Part shown: positions 63,664 through 64,000 of the stretch, in pieces
Numbering within the stretch: position 1 is the stretch's first letter
Layout of the letters: each line of letters starts with the position of its first letter
Source: Pseudomonadota bacterium
Lineage (GTDB): Bacteria > Pseudomonadota > Alphaproteobacteria > Acetobacterales > Acetobacteraceae
Direction of reading: 5' to 3'
Length of the DNA: 64,000 bases
NCBI GenBank assembly: GCA_021847995.1
Contig: JAJZNE010000106.1
Coordinates: 1-64,000, forward strand
The notes under the pieces: model-generated
The model's input: the letters and a program-made list of their open reading frames with translations, nothing else
Databases searched by the model: none
Told to the model about the DNA's origin: nothing
Position numbers and translations under genes: made by a program

Positions 63664-64000
63664 ATGCGGGCAGGTGCGTGGGCACATCGGGGTCGGCTGA
63701 TCGGATCGGCTCTCACCCTTGCGGCGCTTGCTCTTGCTCCCTCGGTCGCCTTCGCCGACACCGCCAACACCGGCCCGAATAGCGGCTCCGTCCCGTCCTC
63801 CCCCCACCACGCCGCCTCGCCGCACCATGCCGCGCAGCATGTTGCGACGAAGCTGCGCTATGCCGCGGCCTCGTTGCAGTGCGTGCCGTATGCCCGGGCC
63901 CAGTCCGGCATCGTCATCAAGGGCAACGCGGCCAACTGGTGGGACGCCGCCGCCGGCGTCTATGCCCGCGGCAGCCGGCCGGAGACGGGGGCGGTGCTGA
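63664..64000 (+). CDS. Exported CHAP-domain protein (cut by window edge)
   Basis: The frame is open from ATG 63664 to the window edge (112 codons). A signal peptide (LIGSALTLAALALAPSVAFA) is followed by a His/Pro/Ser-rich linker and the start of a CHAP domain: LQCVPYARAQSGIVIKGNAA with the catalytic Cys, then NWWDAAAGVYARGSRPETGA. CHAP domains are amidases/endopeptidases of peptidoglycan. The His partner lies outside the window. AAGGAG precedes the ATG. Confidence 0.88.
   Translation, partial: MRAGAWAHRGRLIGSALTLAALALAPSVAFADTANTGPNSGSVPSSPHHAASPHHAAQHVATKLRYAAASLQCVPYARAQSGIVIKGNAANWWDAAAGVYARGSRPETGAVL

Overview
The window is a GC-rich (roughly 70%) chromosomal segment of an alphaproteobacterium, most likely from the Acetobacteraceae/Rhodospirillales. 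Support comes from the gene content and order: an lepB-rnc-era cluster, petABC, recA with a GTTC-N7-GTTC SOS box next to a CckA-type hybrid kinase, a flagellar cluster ending in flhB-cckA, DUF4167 beside prmC, an nth/DUF2244 pair, DUF1674 (SdhAF4), a phasin, and argH followed by a tiny LptM-like lipoprotein. The family-level placement is an inference. No rRNA, tRNA, CRISPR array, insertion sequence or prophage was seen.

Layout. 1-9.1 kb (minus strand): an exported protein cut by the window edge, an SDR dehydrogenase, a tightly coupled lepB-rnc-era-yciA-Nudix run, clpA, clpS, and a PHA-granule phasin with a well-formed promoter flanked by PhaR-like operators. 9.3-14.6 kb (plus): a D,D-carboxypeptidase with a SPOR domain, methionine aminopeptidase, a hotdog thioesterase and RadC, then a decaying AAA+ ATPase pseudogene with four single-base frameshifts. 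14.7-22.9 kb: a thiolase facing a fused enoyl-CoA hydratase/3-hydroxyacyl-CoA dehydrogenase (beta-oxidation), ilvD, two small heat-shock proteins with apparent RNA-level and RpoH control, a cytidine deaminase and recA. 23-29 kb: cckA and flagellar genes flhB, fliR, fliQ, fliE, flgC and flgB on the minus strand, with fliP and an unknown 85-aa protein diverging on the plus strand. 29-42.4 kb: an Atm1-like ABC exporter, a DUF4743-type Nudix protein, DUF4167, prmC, an MFS permease, a DMSP-lyase-like cupin, a ClC channel, dienelactone hydrolase, DUF3309, mtnP and the cytochrome bc1 operon petABC. 42.5-49.2 kb: hemF, a DAO-type oxidoreductase, a 640-bp gene-free stretch leading into a lower-GC gene for a FeeM/LuxI-like acyltransferase, a GGDEF-EAL protein and sufE. 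49.5-55.8 kb: crcB behind a fluoride riboswitch, a GST, and a shikimate/quinate catabolic cluster (quiC-type dehydratase, MFS permease, shikimate dehydrogenase) diverging from a TetR regulator. 55.8-64 kb: nth, DUF2244, a PEBP protein, a TlpA-like thioredoxin, argH, LptM-like, GlcG-like, SdhAF4, argG, a hypothetical protein with its own promoter, RidA, and a CHAP-domain protein cut by the right edge.

How genes work together. The pet operon, hemF, the Atm1-like exporter, sufE and sdhAF4 all serve respiratory heme and Fe-S enzymes, but they are scattered and only petABC-mtnP form an operon. The shikimate cluster would import shikimate, oxidise it to 3-dehydroshikimate and dehydrate that to protocatechuate. 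The signalling-like pair at 45.3-48.7 kb (an acyl amino acid or acyl-HSL-like synthase followed by a c-di-GMP enzyme) is the least conventional part of the window and the best candidate for a poorly described system. Regulatory RNA features are unusually visible: a fluoride riboswitch, a ROSE-like leader, and a hairpin that masks the Shine-Dalgarno sequence of a second hsp20 gene.
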